Origin: Bacteroides finegoldii DSM 17565
Lineage (GTDB): Bacteria > Bacteroidota > Bacteroidia > Bacteroidales > Bacteroidaceae
NCBI RefSeq assembly: GCF_000156195.1
Contig: NZ_GG688325.1
Coordinates: 161,615-219,562, forward strand
Direction: 5' to 3'
Length of the DNA stretch: 57,948 bases
The first letter of the stretch is position 1, and each line of letters starts with the position of its first letter. This document shows, one piece after another, positions 37,674 to 45,833 of the stretch. Below the pieces are notes generated by a model. That model did not search any database. It had not been told where the DNA came from and saw only the letters and a list, made by a program, of their open reading frames with translations. The position numbers and the translations under genes are program-made.

Positions 37674-38402
37674 GTGAATAAACTTTTATCTTTATTGTTT
37701 TTGCTCCCGTTTCTGGCTTCCTGCACTAATAAGTACAAGATCGAAGGAACATCTTCTGTGAATAGTCTGGATGGAAAAATGCTGTATCTTAAGTCCTTGC
37801 GTGATGGTGAATGGGTGAAACTGGATTCTGCTGAGGTAGCGCACGGTCTGTTCTCCATGAAAGGCAAAGTCGATTCCGTACAGATGGTGACACTTTATAT
37901 GGATGATGAAAGCATCATGCCGATTGTGCTGGAAAATGGAAAAATCAAGGTAAACATCAGTAATTCGGATATCAAAGCGGTGGGTACTCCTTTGAATACG
38001 GCACTATACGAGTTTATTGAGAAAAGGAACCGACTGGAGGAAAGTATCGGAGAGTTGGAACAGAAAGAAACCCGTATGGTGATGGACGGAGGTGATTTGG
38101 ATGAGATTCATTCACAATTGGCAGTGGAAGGAGATTCACTGATGAAAGAGATGAATCAATATGTGAAAACTTTCATTTCCACCAACTACGAAAATGTGTT
38201 GGGACCCAATGTGTTTATCATGCTTTGCAGTTCGTTGCCTTATCCTATTATGACTCCGCAGATAGATGACATCATAAAAGACGCTCCTTATTCTTTTAAA
38301 AGCAATAAGTTGGTAAGAGAGTTTCTTTCGAAGGCGAAAGAGAATATGAAACTGATAGAAGAGCACAAGCGTCTGGAAGAAAATGCTTCGGTAAAGAAGT
38401 GA
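37674..38402 (+). CDS. DUF4369-type lipoprotein
   Basis: A 242-residue lipoprotein starting at GTG 37674, which gives a clean signal and lipobox (LLFLLPFLASC). The mature N-terminal part (KYKIEGTSSVNSLDGKMLYL, LDSAEVAHGLFSMKGKVDS, MPIVLENGKIKV) has the DUF4369 pattern found at the N-terminus of many TlpA-like proteins. Here a thioredoxin domain is absent and a charged helical C-terminus follows (about 110-242). Function unknown. It converges on plsC with a 14-bp gap. Confidence 0.7.
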   Translation: MNKLLSLLFLLPFLASCTNKYKIEGTSSVNSLDGKMLYLKSLRDGEWVKLDSAEVAHGLFSMKGKVDSVQMVTLYMDDESIMPIVLENGKIKVNISNSDIKAVGTPLNTALYEFIEKRNRLEESIGELEQKETRMVMDGGDLDEIHSQLAVEGDSLMKEMNQYVKTFISTNYENVLGPNVFIMLCSSLPYPIMTPQIDDIIKDAPYSFKSNKLVREFLSKAKENMKLIEEHKRLEENASVKK

Positions 38403-38416
38403 ATATAACTTCTCTA

Positions 38417-39175
38417 TTATCGGTCTTGATCTTCGTTCTTTATCATTCCCTTATGTTTCTCCGGTAAAGCACTTTCAACGGCGGCGTATGCTTCCGCCAT
38501 AGTCGCTTTGATATTTTCCATACCTTTTCCTTTAGGCGGAATAGGCTCATGAATCGTGAGAATCATGCGGTGACGGTGTATCCATTTGCCTGTACGCGGG
38601 AGGATCTCAAATGAGCCGTCAATGGTGACGGGCACTACTGCCAGTTGTAAGTCATCCGCCAATTGAAAAGCTCCTTTCTTGAAATACCCCATGTGTCCGG
38701 TGAAAGTACGAGCCCCTTCCGGGAAAACGACCAAAGATACTCCGTCTTTCAAAGAGTCCTTCGCCTGCCGGATCGTTTCCAACACTTTCTTCGGACCGGA
38801 CCGGTCTACAAAAATGTGCCCTGCGCTTTCGCAGGCTTTTCCAACGAACGGTAGTTTACGCAGACTTTTTTTCATCATCCATTTAAAGTTTCTTCCGATA
38901 AAACCGTAGATCAGGAATATGTCGAATGAACCTTGATGGTTAGGTACAAAAATATAGGAAGTTTTATCATGCAACTTTTCACGCCCTTGAATCTTTACGG
39001 GAATCAGCAGGAACAGACAGATTAATTGTGACCATATCTTTCCCGGATAATATCCCCAGATGTGGGCTCCTCCCAAAAGAGAACCTACGATGGTGACGAG
39101 TGCCGTAAGGATAGTCAACACTAATAATATAGGTAAAGCGATGCAAATCTGATAAATATAATAAAGTATCTTCAT
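38417..39175 (-). CDS. plsC: 1-acyl-sn-glycerol-3-phosphate acyltransferase
   Basis: A 252-residue membrane enzyme that adds the second acyl chain to lysophosphatidic acid in phospholipid synthesis. Visible features are an N-terminal hydrophobic segment (IALPILLVLTILTALVTIVG), the catalytic NHQGSFDIF (NHx4D), FVDRSGPKK, and the substrate motif VVFPEGARTF. Length is normal. Its promoter lies at the junction with the mobile element. Confidence 0.92.
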   Translation of the reverse strand: MKILYYIYQICIALPILLVLTILTALVTIVGSLLGGAHIWGYYPGKIWSQLICLFLLIPVKIQGREKLHDKTSYIFVPNHQGSFDIFLIYGFIGRNFKWMMKKSLRKLPFVGKACESAGHIFVDRSGPKKVLETIRQAKDSLKDGVSLVVFPEGARTFTGHMGYFKKGAFQLADDLQLAVVPVTIDGSFEILPRTGKWIHRHRMILTIHEPIPPKGKGMENIKATMAEAYAAVESALPEKHKGMIKNEDQDR

Positions 39176-39194
39176 AGGGTTGGATTTTTCTTCT

Positions 39195-39204
39195 GCAAAG
39201 TTAC
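39195..39204 (-). other. Candidate attL core (GTAACTTTGC), overlapping the plsC -7 box
   Basis: The reverse strand reads GTAACTTTGC, an exact fit to GTAnnTTTGC, the core recognised by CTnDOT-family integrases. TAACTTTG within it (39196-39203) is also a full Bacteroides -7 box for plsC, 20 bp from its start. An IntDOT-like integrase gene begins about 320 bp to the right. The matching right end is not in the window, so this is a candidate only. Confidence 0.5.
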
Positions 39205-39523
39205 TACAAAAAAGTGAAATGCGGAAGAATATGGTAATGGATTTGATTTACAGGGGTTTCATTAACGCTGCCAATTATTCTGAGAGCCATTACAATCCAC
39301 GCCGAAGCCAAATCAAGACGGAGCTACGTTACTTGTTCGTAACCACGCCCAATAGGTGACGAAATGGACACGAATAACGAAACAAGGCCTTAAAGATTAG
39401 TGAGTTACTGACAACTCACGCAAAAAATCCGGTAACAAAAAAAGATTGCGCCGTTCTTCCGCGATTTGCGTATCAGAGGAGGGCTCTTCACCAACTAATT
39501 TTGAACAAAAAAAATTAAGGACG
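39205..39523. other. Left end of the integrative element, non-coding, with inverted repeats
   Basis: No gene is seen between the att core and the integrase start. GTTAC-TTGTTC-GTAAC lies near 39327-39342, and GTGAGTT-ACTGAC-AACTCAC is a perfect 7-bp inverted repeat at 39400-39419. These could be integrase arm sites or regulatory hairpins. I checked for a tRNA gene and found none. Confidence 0.4.
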
Positions 39524-40759
39524 ATGAAGAGTACATTTTCAGTTATTTACTACCTCAAACGTCAGGTAGTGAAAAAAGACGGGACGGTTCCCGTCATGGG
39601 ACGCATCACGGTGGACGGCAGCCAGACGCAATTCAGTTGCAAACTGACCATCGATCCCAAGTTGTGGGACACCAAAGGGGGACGTGTCACGGGCAGAAGC
39701 ACGGCGGCACTCGAAACGAACCGCATGCTTGACAAGATGCGGGTGCGCATCAACAAGCACTATCAGGAAATCATGGAGCGTGACAACTTCGTCACGGCAG
39801 AGAAGGTGAAGAACGCCTTTCTCGGACTGGAACACCGCTATCACACGCTGATGCAGGTGTTCCAGCAACACAACGAGGACTATGCCAAGCAGGTGGAAGC
39901 AGGCATGAAAGCCAAAGGCACACTCTTGAAGTACAAGACCGTTTACAAGCACCTGCAAGAGTTTCTCAACATCCGTTACCACGTGAAGGACATCGCGTTG
40001 AAAGAGCTTACCCCCGCTTTCATTTCCGACTTCGAGATGTTTCTGCGCACGGACAAACACTGCTGCACCAATACCGTGTGGCTGTATGTATGCCCACTTC
40101 GGACGATGGTGTTCATCGCCATCAACAACGAATGGCTCACACGCGACCCGTTCAGGGAGTATGAAATCAAGAAGGAGGAAACGACACGCAGTTTCCTGAC
40201 CAAAGACGAAATCCGCCTGCTGATGGAAGGTAAACTGAAGAACGCCAAACAGGAACTATACCGCGACCTCTACCTGTTCTGCGCCTTCACGGGCTTGTCA
40301 TTCGCCGATATGCGCAATTTGACGGAAGAGAACATCCGCACCTACTTCGATGAACACGAGTGGATAAACATCAACCGCCAGAAGACGGGCGTGGTGTCTA
40401 ACATCCGCCTGCTTGACATTGCGAAACAAATCATCGACAAATACCGCGGGCTGTGCGAAAACGGCAGGATTTTCCCTGTTCCCCACTACAACACGTGCCT
40501 CGCCGGGATCCGTGCCGTCGCCAAGCGTTGCGGCATCACCAAGCATATCACGTGGCATCAGAGCCGCCATACGGCAGCCACGACGGTGTTCCTCTCCAAC
40601 GGTGTACCCATCGAAACAGTCAGTTCCATGCTGGGACACAAGAGTATAAAGACAACGCAGATATACGCGAAGATAACCAAAGAGAAGCTCAACCAAGACA
40701 TGGAGAACCTTGCCGCAAGATTGAACCAAATCGAGGAATTTGCAGGATGTACCATCTAA
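39524..40759 (+). CDS. CTnDOT-type tyrosine integrase
   Basis: A 411-residue tyrosine recombinase; start chosen at ATG 39524 (MKSTFSVIYYLKRQ), not the in-frame ATG at 39446. It has an arm-binding N-terminus (about 1-110), a core-binding domain (TLLKYKTVYKHLQEFLN) and a catalytic domain. The position of the first catalytic Arg (AFTGLSFADMRNL) is Ser, as reported for IntDOT. The other residues are present: NRQKTG (Lys), HQSRHTAAT (His/Arg), LGHKSIKTTQIYAKI (His and nucleophile Tyr). It should integrate and excise the element whose left end is at about 39.2 kb. Confidence 0.9.
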   Translation: MKSTFSVIYYLKRQVVKKDGTVPVMGRITVDGSQTQFSCKLTIDPKLWDTKGGRVTGRSTAALETNRMLDKMRVRINKHYQEIMERDNFVTAEKVKNAFLGLEHRYHTLMQVFQQHNEDYAKQVEAGMKAKGTLLKYKTVYKHLQEFLNIRYHVKDIALKELTPAFISDFEMFLRTDKHCCTNTVWLYVCPLRTMVFIAINNEWLTRDPFREYEIKKEETTRSFLTKDEIRLLMEGKLKNAKQELYRDLYLFCAFTGLSFADMRNLTEENIRTYFDEHEWININRQKTGVVSNIRLLDIAKQIIDKYRGLCENGRIFPVPHYNTCLAGIRAVAKRCGITKHITWHQSRHTAATTVFLSNGVPIETVSSMLGHKSIKTTQIYAKITKEKLNQDMENLAARLNQIEEFAGCTI

Positions 40760-40771
40760 AACAGAGACGCA

Positions 40772-41134
40772 ATGAAACGTGACATAATCATTATAGAGGA
40801 CAAGACGGTCAGCGTAACCGGTAACGAGGTATGGATGACCGCCGGGGAAATCGCCGAAGAGTTCCATGCCACCGTCCCGGCAGTGAACGCCGCCATCAAA
40901 GCCGTCCGCAAGTCGGACGTGCTGAACGACTACGAGGTATGCCGCTACATACAGCTTGAAAACGGCCTGTACGCGGATGTTTACTCGCTTGAAATCATCA
41001 TTCCAGTAGCCTTCCGGCTGAACACCTACTATACACACGTGTTCCGCATGTGGCTGGTGGAGAAGGCACTCTCAAAGGAAAAGAGGCAGACATACGTGAT
41101 GTTCATACAGAACGGGAAAACCGGATATTGCTGA
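40772..41134 (+). CDS. Small element protein with N-terminal HTH-like segment
   Basis: A 120-residue protein 12 bp after the integrase stop. The segment VWMTAGEIAEEFHATVPAVNAAIKAVRKSD looks like a helix-turn-helix, and NGLYADVYSLEIIIPVAFRLN and FRMWLVEKAL are faintly similar to RhuM-like phage/virulence proteins. It is co-transcribed with the integrase and may take part in element regulation. A strong terminator follows. Function not known. Confidence 0.55.
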   Translation: MKRDIIIIEDKTVSVTGNEVWMTAGEIAEEFHATVPAVNAAIKAVRKSDVLNDYEVCRYIQLENGLYADVYSLEIIIPVAFRLNTYYTHVFRMWLVEKALSKEKRQTYVMFIQNGKTGYC

Positions 41135-41152
41135 ACACGCATACAGACAACG

Positions 41153-41204
41153 AAAAAGGAAACGGACAACACCATCGGGTGCTGTCCGTTTCCTTTTTTT
41201 TTCA
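41153..41204. terminator. Strong bidirectional terminator
   Basis: A 16-bp stem AAAAAGGAAACGGACA / TGTCCGTTTCCTTTTT is extended by CACC/GGTG around the loop ATCG and followed by T8. It separates the integrase pair from the convergent HTH genes. Confidence 0.9.
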
Positions 41205-41214
41205 TGCAACCGCC

Positions 41215-41520
41215 TTATTCCAGCGGCTTGAGGTAATTCGCCTCCAACAGTTCACGCAGTCCCGATTCGGGATAAAGCACCTTACCTGCCAGAAGGATAA
41301 AGGGCAGCATCCTGTTGTTGCGATACTCCTGCAAGGTGCGGCGGCTTACCCGGAGCATTTCCGCCACCTCCCTGTCCGTCAGGTAATGTTCCCCGTCCAG
41401 TGGCGGACGGTAACTTTCCAAAAATGCGGAGAGCCATTTGGAGCCTTTGAGCATATTCTGTATCGCGGTGGCAACCGGCTCGTCCTCCATTGAGAAAACC
41501 TCGTTGTTCTCGTTCATCAT
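41215..41520 (-). CDS. Excisionase-family HTH protein
   Basis: A 101-residue protein with a MerR/excisionase-type DNA-binding segment near the C-terminus: YLTDREVAEMLRVSRRTLQEY, then NNRMLPFILLAGKVLYPES, the usual HTH_17 pattern. In conjugative transposons such small basic proteins bend DNA at att sites or regulate excision genes. It lies 32 bp downstream of a similar gene on the same strand. Exact role is inference. Confidence 0.75.
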   Translation of the reverse strand: MMNENNEVFSMEDEPVATAIQNMLKGSKWLSAFLESYRPPLDGEHYLTDREVAEMLRVSRRTLQEYRNNRMLPFILLAGKVLYPESGLRELLEANYLKPLE

Positions 41521-41552
41521 AACATCGGATTAAGTGGTTAATAAAAACAGAG

Positions 41553-41846
41553 TCATTTTCCATCGGGATAGATCGTGCCGATAAGCGGAATAAGCCGCCT
41601 GACCTCCTCCGGCCTGTAATAGAACCTGCGGTTCATCTGCGAGTAGCCGATAAGCCGCCTGTCACGCAATGACTGCAACGTGCGCGGGCTGATTCTCAAC
41701 TGCCCGCAGACCTCCTCGCCCGTGAGCCACCTTTCCAGCCGCCCGCCGTCGCTTTTGCGCCTGAGGGCGGCGACTTTCTCCGAGAGGGCGTTGAATGACG
41801 CCAGCATCATCTCGAAGGTCTTTTTCTCGATAGATACGATTTCCAT
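41553..41846 (-). CDS. Excisionase-family HTH protein
   Basis: A protein of about 97 residues (an alternative ATG at 41858 would add four). It has a coiled N-terminal part (FEMMLASFNALSEKVAALRR) and the HTH segment WLTGEEVCGQLRISPRTLQS then LRDRRLIGYSQMNRRFYYRP. First gene of a two-gene unit with the next HTH gene, and similar in layout to the two HTH genes on the other strand at 42.0-42.8 kb. Confidence 0.72.
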   Translation of the reverse strand: MEIVSIEKKTFEMMLASFNALSEKVAALRRKSDGGRLERWLTGEEVCGQLRISPRTLQSLRDRRLIGYSQMNRRFYYRPEEVRRLIPLIGTIYPDGK

Positions 41847-41872
41847 ATACCAAAACATTTAATGATTTACCG

Positions 41873-41880
41873 CAAAGGTA
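41873..41880 (-). promoter_or_regulatory. -7 box for the two HTH genes
   Basis: On the reverse strand TACCTTTG matches TAnnTTTG, 26 bp before the ATG at 41846. Its context TTACCTTTGC differs from the GTAnnTTTGC att core only at the first base. Confidence 0.5.
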
Positions 41881-42056
41881 ACGCAGCCGCCTTGAATGCG
41901 TGCCGTTTTCCGCTATACGGCAGCTTGTTGCGCCGGTTGTCCGGGTTACGGAGTCACTTTCAAAGAAAATCTTACGTGAGTCACGTAATGAGTTGTTAAA
42001 GCCCCTTTTGTTTATTGCCGAATTTTGCCGCAGAGAAACAAAAGAAAGGACAAAAT

Positions 42057-42416
42057 ATGAAAGTGATAACGATTGAAAGTTCCGCCTTCACCGCCCTGAC
42101 GGAACAGATAGCCGAGATAGCGGTCTATGTGCGTGCCGTTTCCGGTGAGAGGAAGGGAGAGTCTTCCGACATGCTGCTCACCACCCGCGAGGCGGCGCAC
42201 CTGCTGAACGTGAGTACCCGTACCCTCCAACGTATGCGCAGCGAACAGCGCATCGGCTATATCGTGCTGCGCGGCAAATGCCGCTACCGCCGGTCGGAAA
42301 TAGACCGCCTGCTCGCAGATTGCACCGTGGCAGAAGATGCAGCGACACTGACGGAACTGAAACGCAACCACACGCTGCGCACGGGCGGCGGCAAACCCAA
42401 AGGAAGGAGGACATAA
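42057..42416 (+). CDS. HTH DNA-binding protein of the mobile element
   Basis: A 119-residue protein; the ATG at 42057 is chosen because AAAGAAAGGA precedes it and the upstream frame is not protein-like. HTH segment: LLTTREAAHLLNVSTRTLQR followed by IGYIVLRGKCRYRRSEIDRL. The C-terminus is basic (GGGKPKGRRT). It is the first of three genes on this strand ending at the DUF3945 gene and could be a transcription or excision factor. Confidence 0.72.
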   Translation: MKVITIESSAFTALTEQIAEIAVYVRAVSGERKGESSDMLLTTREAAHLLNVSTRTLQRMRSEQRIGYIVLRGKCRYRRSEIDRLLADCTVAEDAATLTELKRNHTLRTGGGKPKGRRT

Positions 42417-42419
42417 GAT

Positions 42420-42770
42420 ATGGAACTGCTTACACGAAACAATTTTGAGGACTGGATGCAGAAGCTGATGGAACGGCTCGACCGTCAGGACGAGCTGCTG
42501 CTCTCCCTGCGACCGTCCGGCAAAGCCCCAAACCCGATGGAAAGTATCAGGATGTTCGACAACCAAGACCTCTGCATGCTGCTCCAGATAAGCAAGCGTA
42601 GCCTGCAGCGCTACCGCAGCATCGGTGCATTGCCGTACAAGACGCTCGGCAAAAAGACCTATTACAGCGAGGAGGACGTACTGACATTCCTCTCCGAACA
42701 CGTAAAGGATTTCCGCAAGGAAGATATAGCCTTCTACAAGGCGCGTATCCATAATTTCTTTAATAAATAA
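42420..42770 (+). CDS. HTH DNA-binding protein of the mobile element
   Basis: A 116-residue protein 3 bp after the previous gene, with the strong ribosome-binding site AGGAAGGAGG. An N-terminal coiled segment (WMQKLMERLDRQDELLLSL) is followed by an HTH_17-type domain (MFDNQDLCMLLQISKRSLQR, LPYKTLGKKTYYSEEDVL). A paralogue of the other small HTH genes here. Role is inferred only. Confidence 0.72.
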   Translation: MELLTRNNFEDWMQKLMERLDRQDELLLSLRPSGKAPNPMESIRMFDNQDLCMLLQISKRSLQRYRSIGALPYKTLGKKTYYSEEDVLTFLSEHVKDFRKEDIAFYKARIHNFFNK

Positions 42771-42790
42771 CCCATTAAAACATTTTTCAA

Positions 42791-44379
42791 ATGGCAAAGA
42801 AAACAACAGAAAAAGACGTGCTGATAGTCCGCGACGAGAAGACGGGCGAGATTAGCGTGGTAGCCGGGCTTAACGCCGACGGCTCACCCAAGCGTACCCC
42901 CGCAAAGGCGGAGAACGCGCAGAGTTTCCTGCAATTCGACAGGCACGGAGACGTGCTGGACAACTTCTTTAAAAACTTCTTCCGGCAGTGCAAGGAACCC
43001 AGCCGCTTCGGTTTCTACCGTGTCGCGGCGGACCAAGCCGACAAGCTGCTGGAAGTTATCAAGGACTTGCTGAAAGACCCCGAGGGCAACAAGGAGATGC
43101 TTGCGCCCCACAAGGTGGACACCTCCGGCTACGAAAAGAAAGTACAGGAGGAGCAGTCCGCCGAAAAGCAGGAACAACCGGGACAGAAACAAGATGACGA
43201 ACCTAAAAAACAGGAAGAAATGGAACAGAAAAACGAACAGAATCAGGAAAACCCGCAGCAGGCGCAGAGCAACCGGGGCTACCAACCCATCGACGAGAGC
43301 AAGATCAACTGGAAGGAGTTGGAGGAGAAATGGGGCGTGAAGCGCGACGACCTTGAAAAGTCGGGCGACCTTGACAGGATGCTCAACTACGGCAAGTCCG
43401 ACTTGGTGAGGGTGTCGCCCAATTTCGGCGGAGAAGCTTTCGAGCTGGATGCCCGCCTCTCCTTCAAGAAGGACGGCGAGGGCAACGTCAGCCTTGTGCC
43501 GCACTTCATCCGCAAGGAGCAGAAACTCGACGAGTACAAGGAACACAAGTTCTCCGACGACGACCGGAAGAACCTGCGCGAAACGGGCAACCTCGGCAGG
43601 GTTGTGGACCTCGTGGACAGGGAAACGGGCGAGATCATCCCCTCGTTCGTCAGCATCGACCGCAAGACGAACGAAATCACGGATGTCCCGGCAAACAAGG
43701 TGCGCATACCGGAGCGCATCGGCAAGACGGAAATCACCAAGCAGGAGCAGGACATGCTGCGTGCCGGGCTGCCTGTGCGCGACAAACTCATCGAACGCAA
43801 GGACGGCAGGAAGTTCGTCACCACCCTGCAAGTGAACGTGGAGCAGCGCGGCGTGGAGTTCGTGCCGGGAACCGGCAGGTCGCCACGTGCCGCACAAGCA
43901 CAGGAAGCCAAGAACAACCCCGCACAGGGACAGGCGCAGGGTACGGAAAATACAGCCAACACGAACAAGGAGCAACGCCGCAACACGTGGACGAACGCCG
44001 ACGGCAGCATCCGCCCCATCAGCAAATGGAGCGGCGTGGACTTCACCGAGCAGCAGAAAGCCGACTACGTGGCTGGCAAAGCCGTGAAACTGGAGAACGT
44101 GACCGACAAGCAGGGCTTCCACGCCACGATGTACATCAGGTTCAACCCGGAGAAGGGACGCCCGTACCGCTACGACACCAACCCCGACAACGCGCAGAAG
44201 ATCGCGCCTTCCAACGAGAGCCGCACGCAGGTGGCGGTGAACAGCGAGGGCAAGACCAACGAGGCTACCAAGAACCTGAAGGAGCCGTTGCGGAAGGGAC
44301 AGACCGCCCGAAGGACACCGCACAGCAACAGCAGCAGGAGAAGCCGCAAAAGAAAAACAATAAGGGCATGAAGATGTAA
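42791..44379 (+). pseudogene. DUF3945/DUF4099-type element protein with 3' frameshift
   Basis: The open frame 42791-44371 codes 526 residues: a DUF4099-like N-terminal part (NAQSFLQFDRHGDVLDNFFK, FGFYRVAADQADKLLEVI), a Gln/Glu-rich linker, and two or more DUF3945 modules (RNLRETGNLGRVVDLVDRET in pattern, VDFTEQQKADYVAGKAVKLE, ATMYIRFNPEKGRPYRYD). After about 44290 the reading frame becomes Arg-rich and implausible (TARRTPHSNSSRRSRKRK). The next frame gives DRPKDTAQQQQQEKPQKK and ends KNNKGMKM at 44379, which looks like the true C-terminus. A single-base loss near 44285-44300 would explain this. Core domains may still work. Such genes are common in Bacteroides conjugative elements; function unclear. 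Confidence 0.7.
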
Positions 44380-44447
44380 TCCGGTGTCCGCCACTAAATC
44401 CGAAGTAACATTTGTAAAATTCAAAACGACAGAAAAATATGAAGACA

Positions 44448-44515
44448 ATCATTGCAGAAAAATTATCACGAGTTATGATAACTTTTCTTATCACAAGTAA
44501 ATTATTATCCAAAGC
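44448..44515. repeat. Left inverted terminal repeat and core site of the RIT element
   Basis: A 68-bp arm matches the reverse complement of 49570-49637 except for one base and the central 7-bp core. The core site is 44456-44488: arms AGAAAAATTATCA and TGATAACTTTTCT around CGAGTTA. The core reads in the same direction at both ends, as expected after tyrosine-recombinase integration. Positions 44448-44455 (ATCATTGC) belong to the target. Confidence 0.85.
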
Positions 44516-44588
44516 TATAAGCTAATACACCAAATAACTGACAGATAATCAATCAAACTCGTGATAATAATGTTCTGATAATAATATG

Positions 44589-44629
44589 CTATATTGTGGA
44601 GAGAGTAATGTTGCTCCCTCCAAATATAG
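44589..44629. repeat. Strong hairpin upstream of the IS110 transposase
   Basis: CTATATT, TGGAG and GAG (44589-44605) pair with CTC, CTCCA and AATATAG (44614-44629) around an 8-nt loop, with one mismatch and one bulge. It could be a terminator, part of the RIT left end, or part of a 5' IS110 RNA. The rest of 44516-44697 holds only AT-rich sequence, with one extra half core site (CTCGTGATAA near 44556). Confidence 0.5.
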
Positions 44630-44697
44630 TTCCTATGTTTAAAATCGGAAGTGACGGATAACACAAGATAGCACTAAAAAAGCTATACCATTATAGT

Positions 44698-44705
44698 TAA
44701 CTTTG
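44698..44705 (+). promoter_or_regulatory. -7 box for the IS110 transposase
   Basis: TAACTTTG matches TAnnTTTG, 42 bp before the transposase ATG. Confidence 0.5.
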
Positions 44706-44747
44706 TATATAAGAGAAAAACAATCTTAACCAATAACGATATAGCTT

Positions 44748-45833
44748 ATGAAGTGTGTACAAAGTAACAAATTAGATTTTAGTGGACAAAATATTTACGT
44801 AGGAATTGATGTCCACTTGAAAAGTTGGTCGGTTGCAATTTTGTCAGATTACAGTGTTCTGAAGCGATTCAGCCAAAGTCCCGAACCGGAAGCGTTACAC
44901 AAGTATCTTGTCAGCAATTATCCGGGAGCCAATTACTTCTCTGTTTATGAAGCCGGCTTCTGCGGCTTTTGGATACACGAGAGACTGACAGATTTGGGCA
45001 TAACCAACATAGTAGTCAATCCTGCCGATGTACCGACTATGAGTAAGGAAAAACTTCGTAAGACAGATGCTGTTGACTGTAACAAGCTTGCCCGTGAATT
45101 ACGTTCCGGTTCATTGGTTGGAATATACGTTCCCGGAGTGGAAACTCTGGAACTTCGTTCTTTGATAAGGATGAGAAACCTGATAGTAAAAGACAGCACC
45201 CGTGCGAAGAACCGCATCAAGTCTCTTCTTCGTTTTCATGGCGTAGAGATACCGGAAGAGTTTACCCGCTGCTCCATTGGCTGTTGGTCCAAACGCTTCC
45301 TTTCCTGGTTACAGGCTCTTGAATTGTCTACAGAATATGGCAAGAAGACACTTGAACTTCATCTTGAGCAGTTCATCCGTCTTCGTAAGATGCTTCTGCA
45401 GGAGACACGTGCCATCCGTGAGATTTCACGTAAAGCTCCTTTTGAGAAGCCGATACACCTTCTGACTTCTGTTCCCGGAATAGGTGTTACTACAGCTGCT
45501 ACCCTGATGGTTGAGCTTGATGATATAGTGCGTTTTAAGAATGCTGACCATCTGGCTTCTTTCATCGGTCTGATACCCATGTGTCATTCGAGCGGTGAAA
45601 GTAACGGCACAGGAGATATAACGGTACGTCGCCATTTTATGCTTCGATGCCTTTTGGTGGAAGCCGCATGGATTGCAATCCGTAAGGATCCTGCAATGAC
45701 CGTAGCCTATACGGAATACCGCAAACGTATGAATCCCCAAAAGTCAATCATAAAGATTGCCAGACGGCTTGTAAACAGAATATATTATGTACTCAAACAT
45801 GAAAAGGAATATGTACCGTGTGTTGTCCAATGA
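44748..45833 (+). CDS. IS110-family (DEDD) transposase
   Basis: A 361-residue transposase. The RuvC-like N-terminal domain has YVGIDVHLKSW (first Asp), FSVYEAGFCGFW (Glu) and KTDAVDCNKLARELRSG (Asp pair). The C-terminal Transposase_20 domain has LLTSVPGIGVTTAATLMVEL, LASFIGLIP and HSSGESNGTGD, which contains the likely nucleophilic Ser. It catalyses recombination guided by an element-encoded RNA in this family. Length is typical and no disruption is seen. It lies between the RIT left end and ritA, so the IS has inserted into the RIT element. Confidence 0.92.
   Translation: MKCVQSNKLDFSGQNIYVGIDVHLKSWSVAILSDYSVLKRFSQSPEPEALHKYLVSNYPGANYFSVYEAGFCGFWIHERLTDLGITNIVVNPADVPTMSKEKLRKTDAVDCNKLARELRSGSLVGIYVPGVETLELRSLIRMRNLIVKDSTRAKNRIKSLLRFHGVEIPEEFTRCSIGCWSKRFLSWLQALELSTEYGKKTLELHLEQFIRLRKMLLQETRAIREISRKAPFEKPIHLLTSVPGIGVTTAATLMVELDDIVRFKNADHLASFIGLIPMCHSSGESNGTGDITVRRHFMLRCLLVEAAWIAIRKDPAMTVAYTEYRKRMNPQKSIIKIARRLVNRIYYVLKHEKEYVPCVVQ

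Noticed and set aside
39231..39523. A tRNA gene as the integration site
   Set aside because: No cloverleaf with the usual T-arm and anticodon arm could be drawn; the GTAnnTTTGC core explains integration better.
39446..39523. Upstream start for the integrase
   Set aside because: The extra 26 residues are not typical, and the conserved MKSTFS start at 39524 has an A-rich upstream context.
40298..41038. 246-codon reverse frame across the integrase end and the next gene
   Set aside because: It overlaps two better-supported forward genes and spans their junction.
42884..44512. 542-codon open frame on the reverse strand opposite the DUF3945-type gene
   Set aside because: Leu/Val/His-rich translation without domain pattern; it mirrors the GC-rich coding strand, and the forward frame has the recognisable domains.
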